Source: Branchiostoma lanceolatum (taxonomy: Eukaryota > Chordata > Leptocardii > Amphioxiformes > Branchiostomatidae). From it: a DNA stretch of 64,000 nt. The DNA lies in the NCBI RefSeq assembly GCF_035083965.1, contig NC_089725.1, positions 32,050,524 through 32,114,523 on the forward strand, read 5' to 3'. The stretch's first letter is position 1; every line of letters begins with the position of its first letter. Below, piece after piece: positions 1-12,850 of this stretch. The notes under the pieces are model-generated. The model had not been told where the DNA came from, ran no database searches, and saw only the letters and a program-made list of their open reading frames with translations. The position numbers and the translations under genes were made by a program.

Positions 1-699
1 ACATTCTTATATGTTAACAAAAGGGATTTTGTGATCTGTAAAGGTTGGTAACCAGCTGATAAAACGATGTTAGGAGTTCGTCAGCAAATGCTAATGCCAA
101 TCGAATTTTCTTACAACGTACCAGGCGACCATACATTCGGGTCGCCATGCGCAATTACACCAAATGAACGAGAACCGGATTTATCTCGATGCCCATCTAT
201 TAGCATTTAATATAACTCTACCAACTGCGAAACGCCTATTTCAGAAAAAAATATTTCTTTATCAGCTGATTTTCAAACCTAGACCTGTGCCACAGTCTAA
301 TTAAACCTCCCAATCGTGGCTCCATCCTGTTGGGACTGTTCATACAACGGTTAGCTTGAGTGTACTATAACTGATGTCTTTTGTATGCCGAGGTGAAGAC
401 ATTAAATTATTTTGTGGAAATAGTAGATGTATCGATACCTGTAAACACGTCAACTTTGTCTTTGCTTCGTCTGTCTTCAATCAATACAATGCAGACGTTA
501 GAGAACGAATGTACAACCATCCTGTATTACATAACCGCCTTGGAAAAACTTAAGGTACGGTATTAAGTGCTTTAGAGTTCAGTGCCCTCGCCCTACTTAA
601 AAGCATTCTTATGTACCACGTCGTAAACGCTAATGCGCTTTAAATGATACTCTCATAAAAAAAAAACGACATGCACGCACGGGAAAGCGTCACAGTCTT
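1..699. other. No gene recognised
   Basis: AT-rich sequence with only short chance reading frames. No exon with homology I recognise, no RNA gene and no clear repeat boundary. Confidence 0.5.
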
Positions 700-890
700 T
701 ATTCGTGGTCCATTTTTCATTGCACTTAGCTTGTCGAAAAGAGCTAGGGGAATTCTCCTGGTACAATGAACCTGCAAAAATACTGTATGTAGCGTTTTAG
801 TCTTCTCTCGCGACCAGTGGAAGAGGAGCTCTTCTGTTCTGAGTTCATTTGAGGTAAACTGGTCCGAGATCACTTCCCCTTTTCCTTGAT
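700..890 (+). repeat. 5'-truncated copy of a tRNA-derived SINE
   Basis: This stretch matches the body and tail of the SINE at 12510-12850. Shared words include GAAAAGAGCTAGGGGAAT, GACCAGTGGAAGA and the GATCACTTCCCC/GATTACTTTCC end. The tRNA-like head with its A and B boxes is absent here, so this is a truncated insertion. Confidence 0.7.
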
Positions 891-984
891 TCGTGCGTCT
901 CACGGAAAGCTTGTCATGCGGCTTTGTGCGATGGTTTATGGGAAGTATTACCCGAACCTCCCGGGGGTGATGACTCCGCGGCAC

Positions 985-1450
985 GGTCGTAAATATCAAA
1001 AATTGTACAAAAGATATCACGGCAACATCAAGGCAGGGTTCAGGTGTAGTTCATGGCCATACCTAGGCCGTGCCTCTGTAGTCTGATATCTTTCGTCTAT
1101 CTAGTTTTAATACCGCAACAGGATCATAAATATCAACAACTGTATCAAATTGAATCACGGCAACGTCAAGGTAGAGTTCAATTAGAGCGGTTTAGTCGTG
1201 TCGTTATACATGTATGAAGGGTCCGATAAGGTTGAACCTTTATAGTCGGATATCTTTCCTTTATCGGTCTTGTTATAACAGCACAACCGTGACATGAATA
1301 TAAACAATTATGACAAAGAGATCATCACATAGGGCCGGATTCAAGTACAGGTTAGGAGTGGAAGTTAGCTTATAGGGCGATCGATGTGTAAGGTCTTACC
1401 TAGGTCGAACCTTTGTAGTCTGATATATTTCGTTTACCTGTCTAGTCATT
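985..1450. repeat. Degenerate tandem repeat, about 165-bp unit
   Basis: Two anchors recur three times. TAGTCTGATATCTTTCG and variants occur near 1078, 1239 and 1417. AAATATCAA...TGTA...ATCACGGCAAC and variants occur near 990, 1128 and 1293. Spacing is 140-178 bp, so this is an old, diverged tandem triplication. No coding signal. Confidence 0.6.
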
Positions 1451-1683
1451 TCATTTTAGTTATAACACCTACATCGATGAAGCGTATTTTCGCCTAACAA
1501 TCTAACCTATACTTTGGACGGGGCTCGGTGACCTGCGACCTCTAAGAATCGGGCAGTGACCAAGACAACGTCGGCGTGTTGCTGCCGATAATGTCTTTTA
1601 AATCTCGCAGACTCGTCGGGTGAGCTGTTTTCCTATTTGACAAGGAAAGAATCCTCTGAAACAAGAGAGATGGTACGTCAATT

Positions 1684-2110
1684 TACACTACTAGGTGCAT
1701 TAATGTGAAAATTATGTGAATTTGCTGCAAAATTCCAAGAAAATGTGACATAATGTGAATCCGACCATAAATATGTGAAACCCAAAATGTGATTTTTTTT
1801 CAAAATGTGAATCGCGAAATGTTATCTTATGTGAAAAAATGTGACCCTTTAAGAAATGTGAATCCATTATGTGAAATCGCACAACCCTAAAACGTGACCC
1901 AAAAAAATGTGAATCTGAAATTTGAAAAAATGTGAAGAAATGTGAAAAGGTTTTCTTCCGCAAACGGCAAAGAGTCAAATGTGAAATTATGTGAAATTCA
2001 AATCACATTTTTTCACAGAATCCTGGGAATGTGATTTTATGTGATAATGTTTCACATAATTTCACATTTGCCGGTGTCCTAGCTGATTATGTGATTTTAT
2101 GTGAAAAAAT
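1684..2110 (+). repeat. GTGAAAT-word repeat block, left copy
   Basis: Dense, irregular reiteration of ATGTGAAAT/AATGTGAA-like words. It opens with ACTAGGTGCATTAATGTGA, which is the reverse complement of the far end of the block at 10150-10785, so the two are inverted copies of one repeat family. The open frame on the minus strand here (1712-1978) is a product of the repeat and not a gene. Confidence 0.7.
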
Positions 2111-2769
2111 GCCCAACAGGCAACAGCTTTTATTTTCCACGAGTTCTCCAAGGTTAACAGTAAATACTGTGTTGATGTAGTAATCATCTATATATTTATC
2201 AATAAGAAATAGATATTAATGCAATTAATCAATCAATCAATCAATCATTCGCGAGCATCAGGAGCTAATGCAGCACCCCTTTCGTCTCCAGCATCTACCG
2301 ACGTTTGATCTTGTAAATGCTATCAGAAGTAATCTCTGGTAATATTTACATTATAATATCATTATCAAGTATGTGTTAAGTGAGCTCACGGGTGGATGCG
2401 GTAAACATTTCCGCTGCTGTATGACTTCGAAATTCCTAACCTACCATCCAGTCTGGCGTGTCGTCATTAGCTATAGGCCGGGCTATGTTCGGCCAAGCTT
2501 TCTTTCGGGAAGACTGAGCTTTCTGCCGTTACGGCACAGGTTATCTTTGGCAACAGTGTATTACGTGGTAGAAATGTAATCGGTCGTAACGATAAGCGGG
2601 GAAAAAATGAACACCTACCACGTAAAATTACTATCGGGTGCCATGATATTACCCCGGGGGCGGTAAACCCTTCTGTCCCGAAGAGATCCCGGCCAATACA
2701 CGGTAGACCGGATTCCGGATTAATGGTCCCTTGACTTGAGATCTAAAATGCAACGAGCCCAAGGAATCA
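2111..2769. other. No gene; short AATC microsatellite
   Basis: A (CAAT)n run lies near 2226-2250. The 68-codon frame at 2373-2579 has no recognisable homology or splice context. Nothing else is supportable. Confidence 0.5.
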
Positions 2770-5700
2770 TACGAGAATCTCACATATGTTCTGAAGTTAA
2801 ACACCTCTATCCAACTTCTTACAATGTCCTTAACTTAAGAAAAAAACCCAAAAAAACACCAACTTTTCAATACGAGACGATTTAGAAAGGTCTATCAGGG
2901 CGTGTATTTGTACTTTCTATTTTGAAGTATTTTTCAAACCCTCCACAAAACACCCATTACTCAAAATGTATTACTAGGATGCTGTATATCTTGTCATATT
3001 GTAACATACATTTTCAGGGGGGCGAAGATTCTCAGGTTTAGAAAACAACACGGAACTAGTAATTTTCTCATCCAAGACTGCCAAACAGATGTTTTTACAT
3101 GACGTGTGCGAAATCCGCGCTGTGTATATATCTTCCCGAATGAAAATGGTCTAACGCTCTACAAGTCAACAGCAGCCTATGACCTCATACTAGAATCCCA
3201 GATATCTTGTGACTTCACAATATATCTTTCTCTCTTCCTACAGTGTTCCTGACACCAAAAAACAAAACGAAACCATCAACTTATAAATACGAGACGATTT
3301 ACAATTGTGTGTCTGTGAGCGCATTCAAACTCTTTAAACCGTGCGCGCTGTGTAACTTTCAATTTAGAAGTTATTCTCTCGAATCCTCCACAAAACACCC
3401 GTTATTCAAATTGAATTACTAGGATGCTGTATATCTTGACGTATTACTACATGCATTTCAGGGGTGTCAAATGTTTGACGGTCTAGAAAACAACTCGAAA
3501 CTACTAATTTTCTAATCCAAGACTACCCAACACACGTTTTATTTGACGTGCACGAAATCCTCGCTGTGTATATTTCTGCCCGGATCCAATTTTCCAAATG
3601 CTGTACAAGTGGCCCGTAGCCTTTGATCTTAAACTAGAATTCTAGGTATCTTGTGACGTTACAACAAGTCTTTTCAACTTCCTACAGTGTTTTAAAGACC
3701 AGAAAACATCACGGAACCATCAACTTTTCGATACGAGACGATTTACAATAGCGTACGTGTCCGTGAGCGCATTCAAACTCTTTAAACCGCGCGCGCTGTG
3801 TAACTTTCTATTTAGAAGTTTTTCTCTCGAATCCACCACAAAACACACGTTACTCAAATTGAATTACTAGGATGCTGTATATGTTGTCGTATAATAACAT
3901 GCATTTCAGGGGTGTCAAATGTTTGACGGTCTAGAAAACAACTCGAAACTACTAATTTTCTAATCCAAGACTACCCAACACACGTTTTATTTGACGTGCA
4001 CGAAATCCTCGCTGTGTATATTTCTGCCCGGATCCAATTTTCCAAATGCTGTACAAGTGGCCCGTAGCCTTTGATCTTATACTAGAATTCTAGGTATCTT
4101 GTGACGTTACAACAAGTCTTTTTAACTTCCTACAGTGTTCTTGACACCAGAAAACAACACGGAACCATCAACTTATCGATACGAGGCGATTTACAATAGC
4201 GTATGTGTCCGTGAGCGCATTCAAACTCTTCAAACCGTGCGCGCTGTGTAACTTTCTATCTAGAAGTTTTTCTCTCGAATCCACCACAAAACATCCGTTA
4301 CTCAAATTGAATTACTAGGATGCTGTATATGTTGTCGTATAACAACATGCATTTTAGGGGTGTCAAAGGTTCGACGGTCTAGAAAACAAGACGAAACTAC
4401 TAATTTTCTAATCCAAGACTACCCAACACACGTTTTATTTGACGTGTACAAAATCCTCGCTGCGTATATTTCTCCCCGGATCCAATTTTCCAAATGCTGT
4501 ACAAGTGGCGCGTAGCCTTTGATCTTAAACTAGAATTCTAGGTATCTTGTGACGTTACAACAAGTCTTTTCAACTTCCTACAGTGTTCTTGACACCAGGA
4601 AACAACACGGAACCATCAACTTATCGATACGAGGCGATTTACAATAGCGTACGTGTCCGTGAGCGCATTCAAACTCTTTAAACCGCGCGCGCTGTGTAAC
4701 TTTCTGTTTAGAAGTTTTTCTCTCGAATCCACCACAAAACACCCGTTACTCAAATTGAATTACTAGGATGCTGTATCTCTTGACGTATAACAACATGCAT
4801 TTCAGGGGTGTCAAAGGTTTGACGGTCTAGAAAACAACTCGAAACTACTAATTTTCTAATCCAAGACTACCCAACACATGTTTTATTTGACGTGCACGAA
4901 ATCCTCGCTGTGTATATTTCTGCCCGGATCCAATTTTCCAAATGCTGTACAAGTGGCCCGTAGCCTTTGATCTTAAACTAGAATTCTAGGTATTTTGTGA
5001 CGTTACAACAAGTCTTTTCAACTTCCTACAGTGTTCTAAAGACCAGAAAACATCAACTTTTCGATACGAGACGATTTACAATAGCGTACGTGTCCGTGAG
5101 CGCATTCAAACTCTTTAAACCGCGCGCGCTGTGTAACTTTCTATTTAGAAGTTTTTCTCTCGAATCCACCACAAAACACACGTTACTCAAATTGAATTAC
5201 TAGGATGCCGTATATGTTGTCGTATAATAACATGCATTTCAGGGGTGTCAAATGTTTGACGGTCTAGAAAACAACTCGAAACTACTAATTTTCTAATCCA
5301 AGACTACCCAACACACGTTTTATTTGACGTGCACGAAATCCTCGCTGTGTATATTTCTGCCCGGATCCAATTTTCCAAATGCTGTACAAGTGGCCCGTAG
5401 CCTTTGATCTTATACTAGAATTCTAGGTATCTTGTGACGTTACAACAAGTCTTTTTAACTTCCTACAGTGTTCTTGACACCAGAAAACAACACGGAACCA
5501 TCAACTTATCGATACGAGGCGATTTACAATAGCGTATGTGTCCGTGAGCGCATTCAAACTCTTCAAACCGTGCGCGCTGTGTAACTTTCTATCTAGAAGT
5601 TTTTCTCTCGAATCCACCACGAAACATCCGTTACTCAAATTGAATTACTAGGATGCTGTATATGTTGTCGTATAACAACATGCATTTTAGGGGTGTCAAA

Positions 5701-8700
5701 GGTTCGACGGTCTAGAAAACAAGACGAAACTACTAATTTTCTAATCCAAGACTACCCAACACACGTTTTATTTGACGTGTACAAAATCCTCGCTGTGTAT
5801 ATTTCTCCCCGGATCCAATTTTCCAAATGCTGTACAAGTGGCGCGTAGCCTTTGATCTTAAACTAGAATTCTAGGTATCTTGTGACGTTACAACAAGTCT
5901 TTTCAACTTCCTACAGTGTTCTTGACACCAGGAAACAACACGGAACCATCAACTTATCGATACGAGGCGATTTACAATAGCGTACGTGTCCGTGAGCGCA
6001 TTCAAACTCTTTAAACCGCGCGCGCTGTGTAACTTTCTGTTTAGAAGTTTTTCTCTCGAATCCACCACAAAACACCCGTTACTCAAATTGAATTACTAGG
6101 ATGCTGTATCTCTTGACGTATAACAACATGCATTTCAGGGGTGTCAAAGGTTTTACGGTCTAGAAAACAACTCGAAACTACTAATTTTCTAATCCAAGAC
6201 TACCCAACACACGTTTTATTTGACGTGCACGAAATCCTCGCTGTGTATATTTCTGCCCTGATCCAATTTTCCAAATGCTGTACAAGTGGCCCGTAGCCTT
6301 TGATCTTAAACTAGAATTCTAGGTATTTTGTGACGTTACAACAAGTCTTTTCAACTTCCTACAGTGTTCTAAAGACCAGAAAACATCAACTTTTCGATAC
6401 GAGACGATTTACAATAGCGTACGTGTCCGTGAGCGCATTCAAACTCTTTAAACCGCGCGCGCTGTGTAACTTTCTATTTAGAAGTTTTTCTCTCGAATCC
6501 ACCACAAAACACACGTTACTCAAATTGAATTACTAGGATGCTGTATATGTTGTCGTATAATAACATGCATTTCAGGGGTGTCAAATGTTTGACGGTCTAG
6601 AAAACAACTCGAAACTACTAATTTTCTAATCCAAGACTACCCAACACACGTTTTATTTGACGTGCACGAAATCCTCGCTGTGTATATTTCTGCCCGGATC
6701 CAATTTTCCAAATGCTGTACAAGTGGCCCGTAGCCTTTGATCTTAAACTAGAATTCTAGGTATTTTGTGACGTTACAACAAGTCTTTTCAACTTCCTACA
6801 GTGTTCTAAAGACCAGAAAACATCAACTTTTCGATACGAGACGATTAACAATAGCGTACGTGTCCGTGAGCGCATTCAAACTCTTTAAACCGCGCGCGCT
6901 GTGTAACTTTCTATTTAGAAGTTTTTCTCTCGAATCCACCACAAAACACACGTTACTCAAATTGAATTACTAGGATGCTGTATATGTTGTCGTATAATAA
7001 CATGCATTTCAGGGGTGTCAAATGTTTGACGGTCTAGAAAACAACTCGAAACTACTAATTTTCTAATCCAAGACTACCCAACACACGTTTTATTTGACGT
7101 GCACGAAATCCTCGCTGTGTATATTTCTGCCCGGATCCAATTTTCCAAATGCTGTACAAGTGGCCCGTAGCCTTTGATCTTAAACTAGAATTCTAGGTAT
7201 CTTGTGACGTTACAACAAGTCTTTTCAACTTCCTACAGTGTTCTAAAGACCAGAAAACATCACGGAACCATCAACTTTTCGATACGAGACGATTTACCAT
7301 AGCCTACGTGTCCGTGAGCGCATTCAAACTCTTTAAACCGCGCGCGCTGTGTAACTTTCTATTTAGAAGTTTTTCTCTCGAATCCACCACAAAACACACG
7401 TTACTCAAATTGAATTACTAGGATACTGTATATGTTGTCGTATAATAACATGCATTTCAGGGGTGTCAAATGTTTGACGGTCTAGAAAACAACTCGAAAC
7501 TACTAATTTTCTAATCCAAGACTACCCAACACACGTTTTATTTGACGTGCACGAAATCCTCGCTGTGTATATTTCTGCCCGGATCCAATTTTCCAAATGC
7601 TGTACAAGTGGCCCGTAGCCTTTGATCTTATACTAGAATTCTAGGTATCTTGTGACGTTACAACAAGTCTTTTTAACTTCCTACAGTTTTCTTAACACCA
7701 GAAAACAACACGGAACAATTAATTTTTCGATACGAGACGATTTACAATAGCGTACGTTTCCGTGAGCGCATCAAACTCTTTAAACCGCGGGCGCTGTGTA
7801 ACTTTCTATTTAGAAGTTTTCTCTCGAATCCTCCACAAAACACCCGTTACTCAAATTGAATTACTAGGATGCTGTATATCTTGTCGTATAATAACATGCA
7901 TTTTAGGGGCGTCAAAGGTTCGACGGTCTAGAAAACAAGACGAAACTACTAATTTTCTAATCCAAGACTACCCAACACACGTTTTATTTGAGTTGTACGT
8001 AATCCTCGCTGTGTATATTTCTCCCCGGATGCAATTTTCCAAACGCTGTACAAGTGGCCCGTAGCCTATGATCTTATACTAGAATGCTATGCATCTTGTG
8101 ACGTTACAACAAGTCTTTTCGACTTCCTACAGTGCTCCTTACACCAGAAAATAACACGGAACCATCAACTTTTCAATACGAGACGATTTACAATAGTGTG
8201 TCCGTGAGCGCATTCAAACTCTTTAAACCGCACTGTGTACCTTTCTATTTAGAAATTTTTTTTTTTTCAAATCTTCCGCAAAACGCCCGTTACTCATAAT
8301 AAATTACTAGGATGCTGTATATCTTGTCGTATAACAACATGCATTTTTGAGGCAGTCGAAGGTTCGTAGATCTAGAAAACAACACGGAACTATAAATTTT
8401 CTAATCCAAGACTGCCCAACACACGTTTTATTTGACGTGCACGAAAGCCGCGCTGTATATATGTCTGTCCGGATGCCATTTTCCAAATGCTGTACAAGTG
8501 GCCCGTAGTCTATGATCTTATGCTAGAGCTCTATGTATCTTGTGACGTTACAACAAGTCTTTTTAACTGACCACGGTGTTTTCTAAACACCAGAAAACAA
8601 CACGGATCCATCGACTTTTCAATACGAGACGATTTACAATAGTGTGTCCGTGATTGCATTCAAACTCTTTAAACCGCGGGCGCTGTGTAACTTTCTATCT

Positions 8701-8860
8701 AGAAGTTTTCTTCTCGAATGCTCCACAAAACGCCCGTTACTCAAAATGAATCACTAGGATGCTATATATCTTGTCATATTACAACATGCATTTAAGGGGT
8801 ATCGTAGGTTCTATGGTGAAGAAAACAACACGGAACCAATGGTTTTACATTAAAAGACTA
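2770..8860 (+). repeat. Satellite array, ~444-bp monomer, about 13-14 copies
   Basis: The anchor TACTAGGATGCTGTAT (or close variants) occurs near 2972, 3417, 3866, 4313, 4761, 5198, 5646, 6096, 6531, 6969, 7418, 7866, 8307 and 8754, an average period of about 444 bp. Central monomers are nearly identical and the edge monomers (2.8-3.3 and 7.7-8.8 kb) are diverged, the usual pattern for arrays homogenised by unequal exchange. The block near 3.9-5.2 kb repeats almost exactly at 5.23-6.53 kb, a ~1333-bp shift of three monomers, so there is a higher-order unit. Monomers lacking a 9-bp CACGGAACC segment (near 5046, 6379 and 6816) mark the copies. The 68-aa frames inside monomers are not genes. Confidence 0.92.
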
Positions 8861-10149
8861 CGTAATAGTTTTTCATGAATTGTGTGAAATTTATAGCTTT
8901 TCTTTTTGTAGTTTTTTTGATCAAGGTTTTAGTAGCATTAAAAGTGGCGGTGACTAATTTGTAGCTAATTCAGGGGAAATCGGTAGTTATGAAGACAGTC
9001 CAAATACCAGGGAAGGGTGATATGGGGATTTTAAGCAAATATATAGATATGTGCATAGACCATATTGAAACAAAAAAAAGCAACGTAAATTCTGTACGTG
9101 TCTTTATTGAGACAGTCTCACTTTATCCCTGCTTTGGCACATGGGAGTTTTATCTGTGAAAGGTCCAACATGTGTGAAATTCCACCATTTCACACCTTCG
9201 CAAAAAAAGGAGCTTTATATGAATATCAAAGAGTCGGCTTTGAATGAGCGCGTTACAATAGAGCTGCATAATATATTATGTACAAGAAGCGCGGCAAGGA
9301 TTTGCAAAACAGGCGTTAGCCTTTCAAAGAAATAAACAATTTCTCTATTTTGATGGCAGGAGCTTTGAATGTCAGTGTCTAATAAACAGTATCTATTGTG
9401 AACTCGCAAAATGGGAACATACGCTAGTGCGTTTCTTGCATTTGTAGATCGTAATCATGTTTGCTTCAGAAACCGAACGTATCTTAATAAGATATAAGAT
9501 GCAAAGATTGACTTGGTTACTCATTAATTAGGTTCTCCAAAAAACTGTGAGAGTTTGAAACATCTTAGTCATCTACTTCATGTCGGCCATAATGCTTACA
9601 TTGAATCTTTTACACAGACTGTCTTTTCAAATTTGGCCGAGGAGTTTAAAAAAGATCAGGCCCTTCTTCACTCTCTTAAAATCTATGGTGGGACATGAAG
9701 GCGAGGGGCTGGGCGTTGCTGTCAAAGTGTGAATGGGGCGTGACATTAGGTGCTTTCACTTGTAAAGTAGTTAATCAACAACTGAACAGTGGCACACCTT
9801 CTGTCAATTGTTGTCTGAATGCTAAATTTTAGTCAAGTCACAGCGCAAAGCGTTATATCGTTTGCAACGCATCTTTTGCGAGCATATCTCTTAAATAATT
9901 AGCTTGATCGACGAAGAAAAGTGAGGTGGAGAAAACTCTACCTTATAGCTCGCTTTCGAATGTCACCGTTTAATGATGGTTAATTACCATACTTTGAAAG
10001 AAAGGCTACATGTGTTTAAACGCGGGGGGGGGGGGGGGGGGCTTGTGGTATCGGGAATGTGTAGTTAAATACAGTATAGACGTCATATATAAACGTTGGG
10101 AAAAAAATAACTACACTTACCTTTTACATATTCTGTCAATTCAAATGTC
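8861..10149. other. No gene; poly(G) run
   Basis: Diverged sequence beyond the satellite with only short frames. An uninterrupted G tract of about 18 bases lies at 10024-10041. No recognisable coding or RNA feature. Confidence 0.5.
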
Positions 10150-10785
10150 TTCAAATCTTGTGTAAGGCAATTCACATTAATTTCACATTTTAAAAATGTG
10201 AAATTAATGTGATTCGCATATCACATTTTTTCACATTTCGCTTTTTTTGAACATCACATAAATTTCACATTTCTCGGCTTGCTAGCTGTTTTCACATCTT
10301 TTAACATTTTGCAGCAGACCGCATTTCACATAAATTCCACATGAAGTCACATTTTATAAAATGTGATTTGATATAACATTATTTCACATTTTCACCGAGA
10401 GCACGTTTCACATAAAATCACATAAACATAGGCGGCGGAAAAATGCACTGGTAGTCACATAACTTCACATAATGGGTGAACAGCCAACTTCACATTTATA
10501 TAACATATTTTCACATTTGAAAATGTGATTTTTCTAGATCTTTTAGGGTGAATGTGAAATAATGTGACGCAAAATAATAACATTTTTTCACATTTCAGTG
10601 TCGCTCTACAGAAATGTGACCTGAATGTTATTTTATGTAGTTATCTGTCAATTTATGTGAAAAAATGTAATGCTGTTGGACCTCAAAATTTTTAACATTA
10701 TATCACATTTTATCACATTTTCTTCAAATTTTGCCGAAAATTCACATAATTTTCACATTTATGCACCTAGTAGTGTTAGGTTAGA
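10150..10785 (-). repeat. ATTTCACAT-word repeat block, right copy
   Basis: Dense TTTCACATAA/ATTTCACAT words in both orientations. It ends with TTCACATTTATGCACCTAGT at about 10773, the inverted counterpart of the start of the 1684-2110 block. The shared ends (ACTAGGTGCAT) suggest one mobile family; its full terminal structure is not visible here. Confidence 0.7.
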
Positions 10786-10915
10786 CATCCAGGTAATACG
10801 ATACGCCAAATAACAGTTACTCAAGCAACTGTATATGATTTTGCCTTTGGAAACGGTCAGACGTTTCAAGTAGCATCCACTACTTTTTGTCAGTGACTCT
10901 GAGCAAGATTTATCG
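10780..10915. repeat. Copy of the TTGAGTAACT/GTCAGACGTTTC repeat family
   Basis: It contains GTTAGACATCCAGGTAATACG, AGTTACTCAAGCAACTG, GTCAGACGTTTCAAGTAGCA and TTTTTGTCAGTGACT. The same ordered words form both arms of the fold-back element at 60610-61030, and the first part recurs in reverse at 17845-17912. This is a solo end of a dispersed DNA-element family. Confidence 0.65.
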
Positions 10916-12509
10916 AACAGCAGGTTTTAACCACGAAATATGAATTGATATGCAAATAAAGAGAATACAATTTTAGATAGTCTTTTAATCTTAGAAGAGA
11001 CATAGTAGGGACTCTTTGTGGGCGAAACAAACCTTGAAATCCCAGAAAACCTCGCACAGACCCGGCCATGCCTCAGAGACCGGGCAGGGATGAGCCACCT
11101 GAACTACAGAGGATTTGGAGGTTCAAAGGTCCTGAAACGGCACACATGTACAAAAGCGTTACCGTCAATGGCAGCGAGTTCTTCAAGTTTTAAAACAAAA
11201 GTCTTTGTTTATACTTTCCTACTTAGTCGACGCACTTGTAGCTTGATTCTTAAACTCTTGCCACCCAACTGTGACCCAAGACGATTTGAGACCCCGAGCT
11301 CTGAGGGGCTGACCAGAGACAAGATCTAAACAGGCCATGATGACTTCTTATCAAAATTCGGGATGACTACGACAGAATGCACCTCCGCTCCACCCTTGCC
11401 TTGTTTACCGAAATCATGAATCTCCCCTCGCCCTCTCCGACCGTTGTGTGTCCGAAACGTCGCCTATTGAACGGTGCGATTCCGCCACACAGAAACGCCG
11501 CAGGCACACAACGCGAGCATGTTTACCTCCCACAACTCTCTCCTTACACCAATCGCCGCGCCACTCAGAAATTACCTGGCAGATCAAACAGCCTTGTCAG
11601 GTTTACGGTGATTGATGGCTGCACCTTCCCGTGCTACTCGCCGGGCGCGCGGCGCTAGGCAAGGCAACCGGCCCTCCCCAGTCACAGAGCCGCCGCCAAC
11701 GCACTCAGGATAGGTGCAGGCACACTTGTCGTACGACTTATCGTTCTGTCGTACGACTTTACGTGACAGAACCGACGGCCGAGAAGGATCTACTACCACA
11801 ACCTTCTCCATCAAAAAACAGCGGAAGTTCGCGCGACACATCCGCGACCAACTGTCATAAAACTGCCGAGTGGCTTATTCGTGACCGGGGTCTAACACGA
11901 GTGGAAAGCGCATTAGCTGTTTGGATAGTCGGCTGTAAAACCACAGAAAACCCTCGAGCGAACTTTACTAACTTTGCCGTACCTAGAGAGCAGTGCCGCG
12001 TTGGAATTTGCTTCGAAGAACGTCGACTTGCAAGTCCTCACGAAAACCGCTCACGACGAAACGAGGTGAGTGCCTTAAAGGCAATATTATGTTTTTGTGA
12101 CAGCTTCTGAGGGAAGCAACAGAGGTAAACTGGGCACCTGGACGATTCTGGGCGATTCTAGTTTATGTCGGAAGAGGAAATGACCGTTTTTTAACAACGG
12201 GTCCTTGTCGTCGTGTTGAACTACGGGACAAATATCTTTGATTAAGCGTCATTAATTCGTATCGTACACGACAACATAAGCACCCGGGATTGTGTTGTAC
12301 AAGTAAGGTTAGTGTATGCTAAATACTAGTCCCTTTATCGACGTTGTTCTGAACTGTATACTAGATTTACTTCGCGTGAAGGTCCTTTTCAAAGAAAGGG
12401 CACAGCGGAGTATTTTCAACGTCTGCACAGAGAACAGCTTTGTTCATTTCTGTTCATAACATTGAGGTAGTTGGACTGTCTTCTTGTCTAGACATTGTCT
12501 AGAAAATTG
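10916..12509. other. GC-rich, CpG-bearing stretch without a defined gene
   Basis: The block at about 11380-12065 is GC- and CpG-rich, with several overlapping frames (93, 159 and 85 codons) on both strands, none with homology I recognise. A good splice-donor consensus (AACGAG|GTGAGT) lies at 12064-12072 on the plus strand. A non-coding first exon of a distant plus-strand gene is possible, but nothing ties it to the receptor at 15.9 kb. Confidence 0.3.
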
Positions 12510-12850
12510 GTAGCGTGCGTAGTCCAGTGGTTAGCGATCTTGCCTCTGGAACTAGAAGCCGGGGGTTCGATCCCGGCTGTGTTGCTCACCCGACATGCAC
12601 GCTACCGGAAAAGATCGCAGTCCTTAGGACGGGACGTTAAGCCGTGGTCCACTGTTCATTGTGCTATTCGAAAAGAGCTAGGGGAATTTCGTGGTCCACT
12701 GTTCATTGTGCTATTCGAAAAGAGCTAGGGGAATTTCCCCGGTACAAGAACCTGTAAATACTGTACATAGCGTCTGTCTTCTTCTCTGTCACGACCAGTG
12801 GAAGATTAGCTCTTCAGTGAGCTAAAACTGGATCGAGATTACTTTCCTTT
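12510..12850 (+). repeat. tRNA-derived SINE
   Basis: The tRNA-like head carries an A-box-like stretch (GTAGTCCAGTGGTTAGCG, about 12519-12536) and a perfect B box (GGTTCGATCCC, 12564-12574), followed by a non-tRNA body. A 47-bp segment of the body (CGTGGTCCACTGTTCATTG...) is tandemly duplicated at 12641-12734. The tail matches the truncated copy at 700-890. The head lacks full tRNA folding, so it is a SINE and not a tRNA gene. Confidence 0.8.

Noticed and set aside
1712..1978. 88-codon minus frame (HFF/SHF repeats)
   Set aside because: Translation of the GTGAAAT word array.
4997..6973. Three identical 68-aa frames
   Set aside because: Part of satellite monomers; other monomers break the frame, so there is no coding constraint.
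11631..12110. 159-codon frame in GC-rich DNA
   Set aside because: Overlapping frames on both strands, no recognisable domain; the only support is a donor consensus at 12064.
12495..12728. tRNA gene at 12.5 kb
   Set aside because: B box is good but the acceptor and D arms do not fold and the body matches another copy at 700-890, so it is a SINE.
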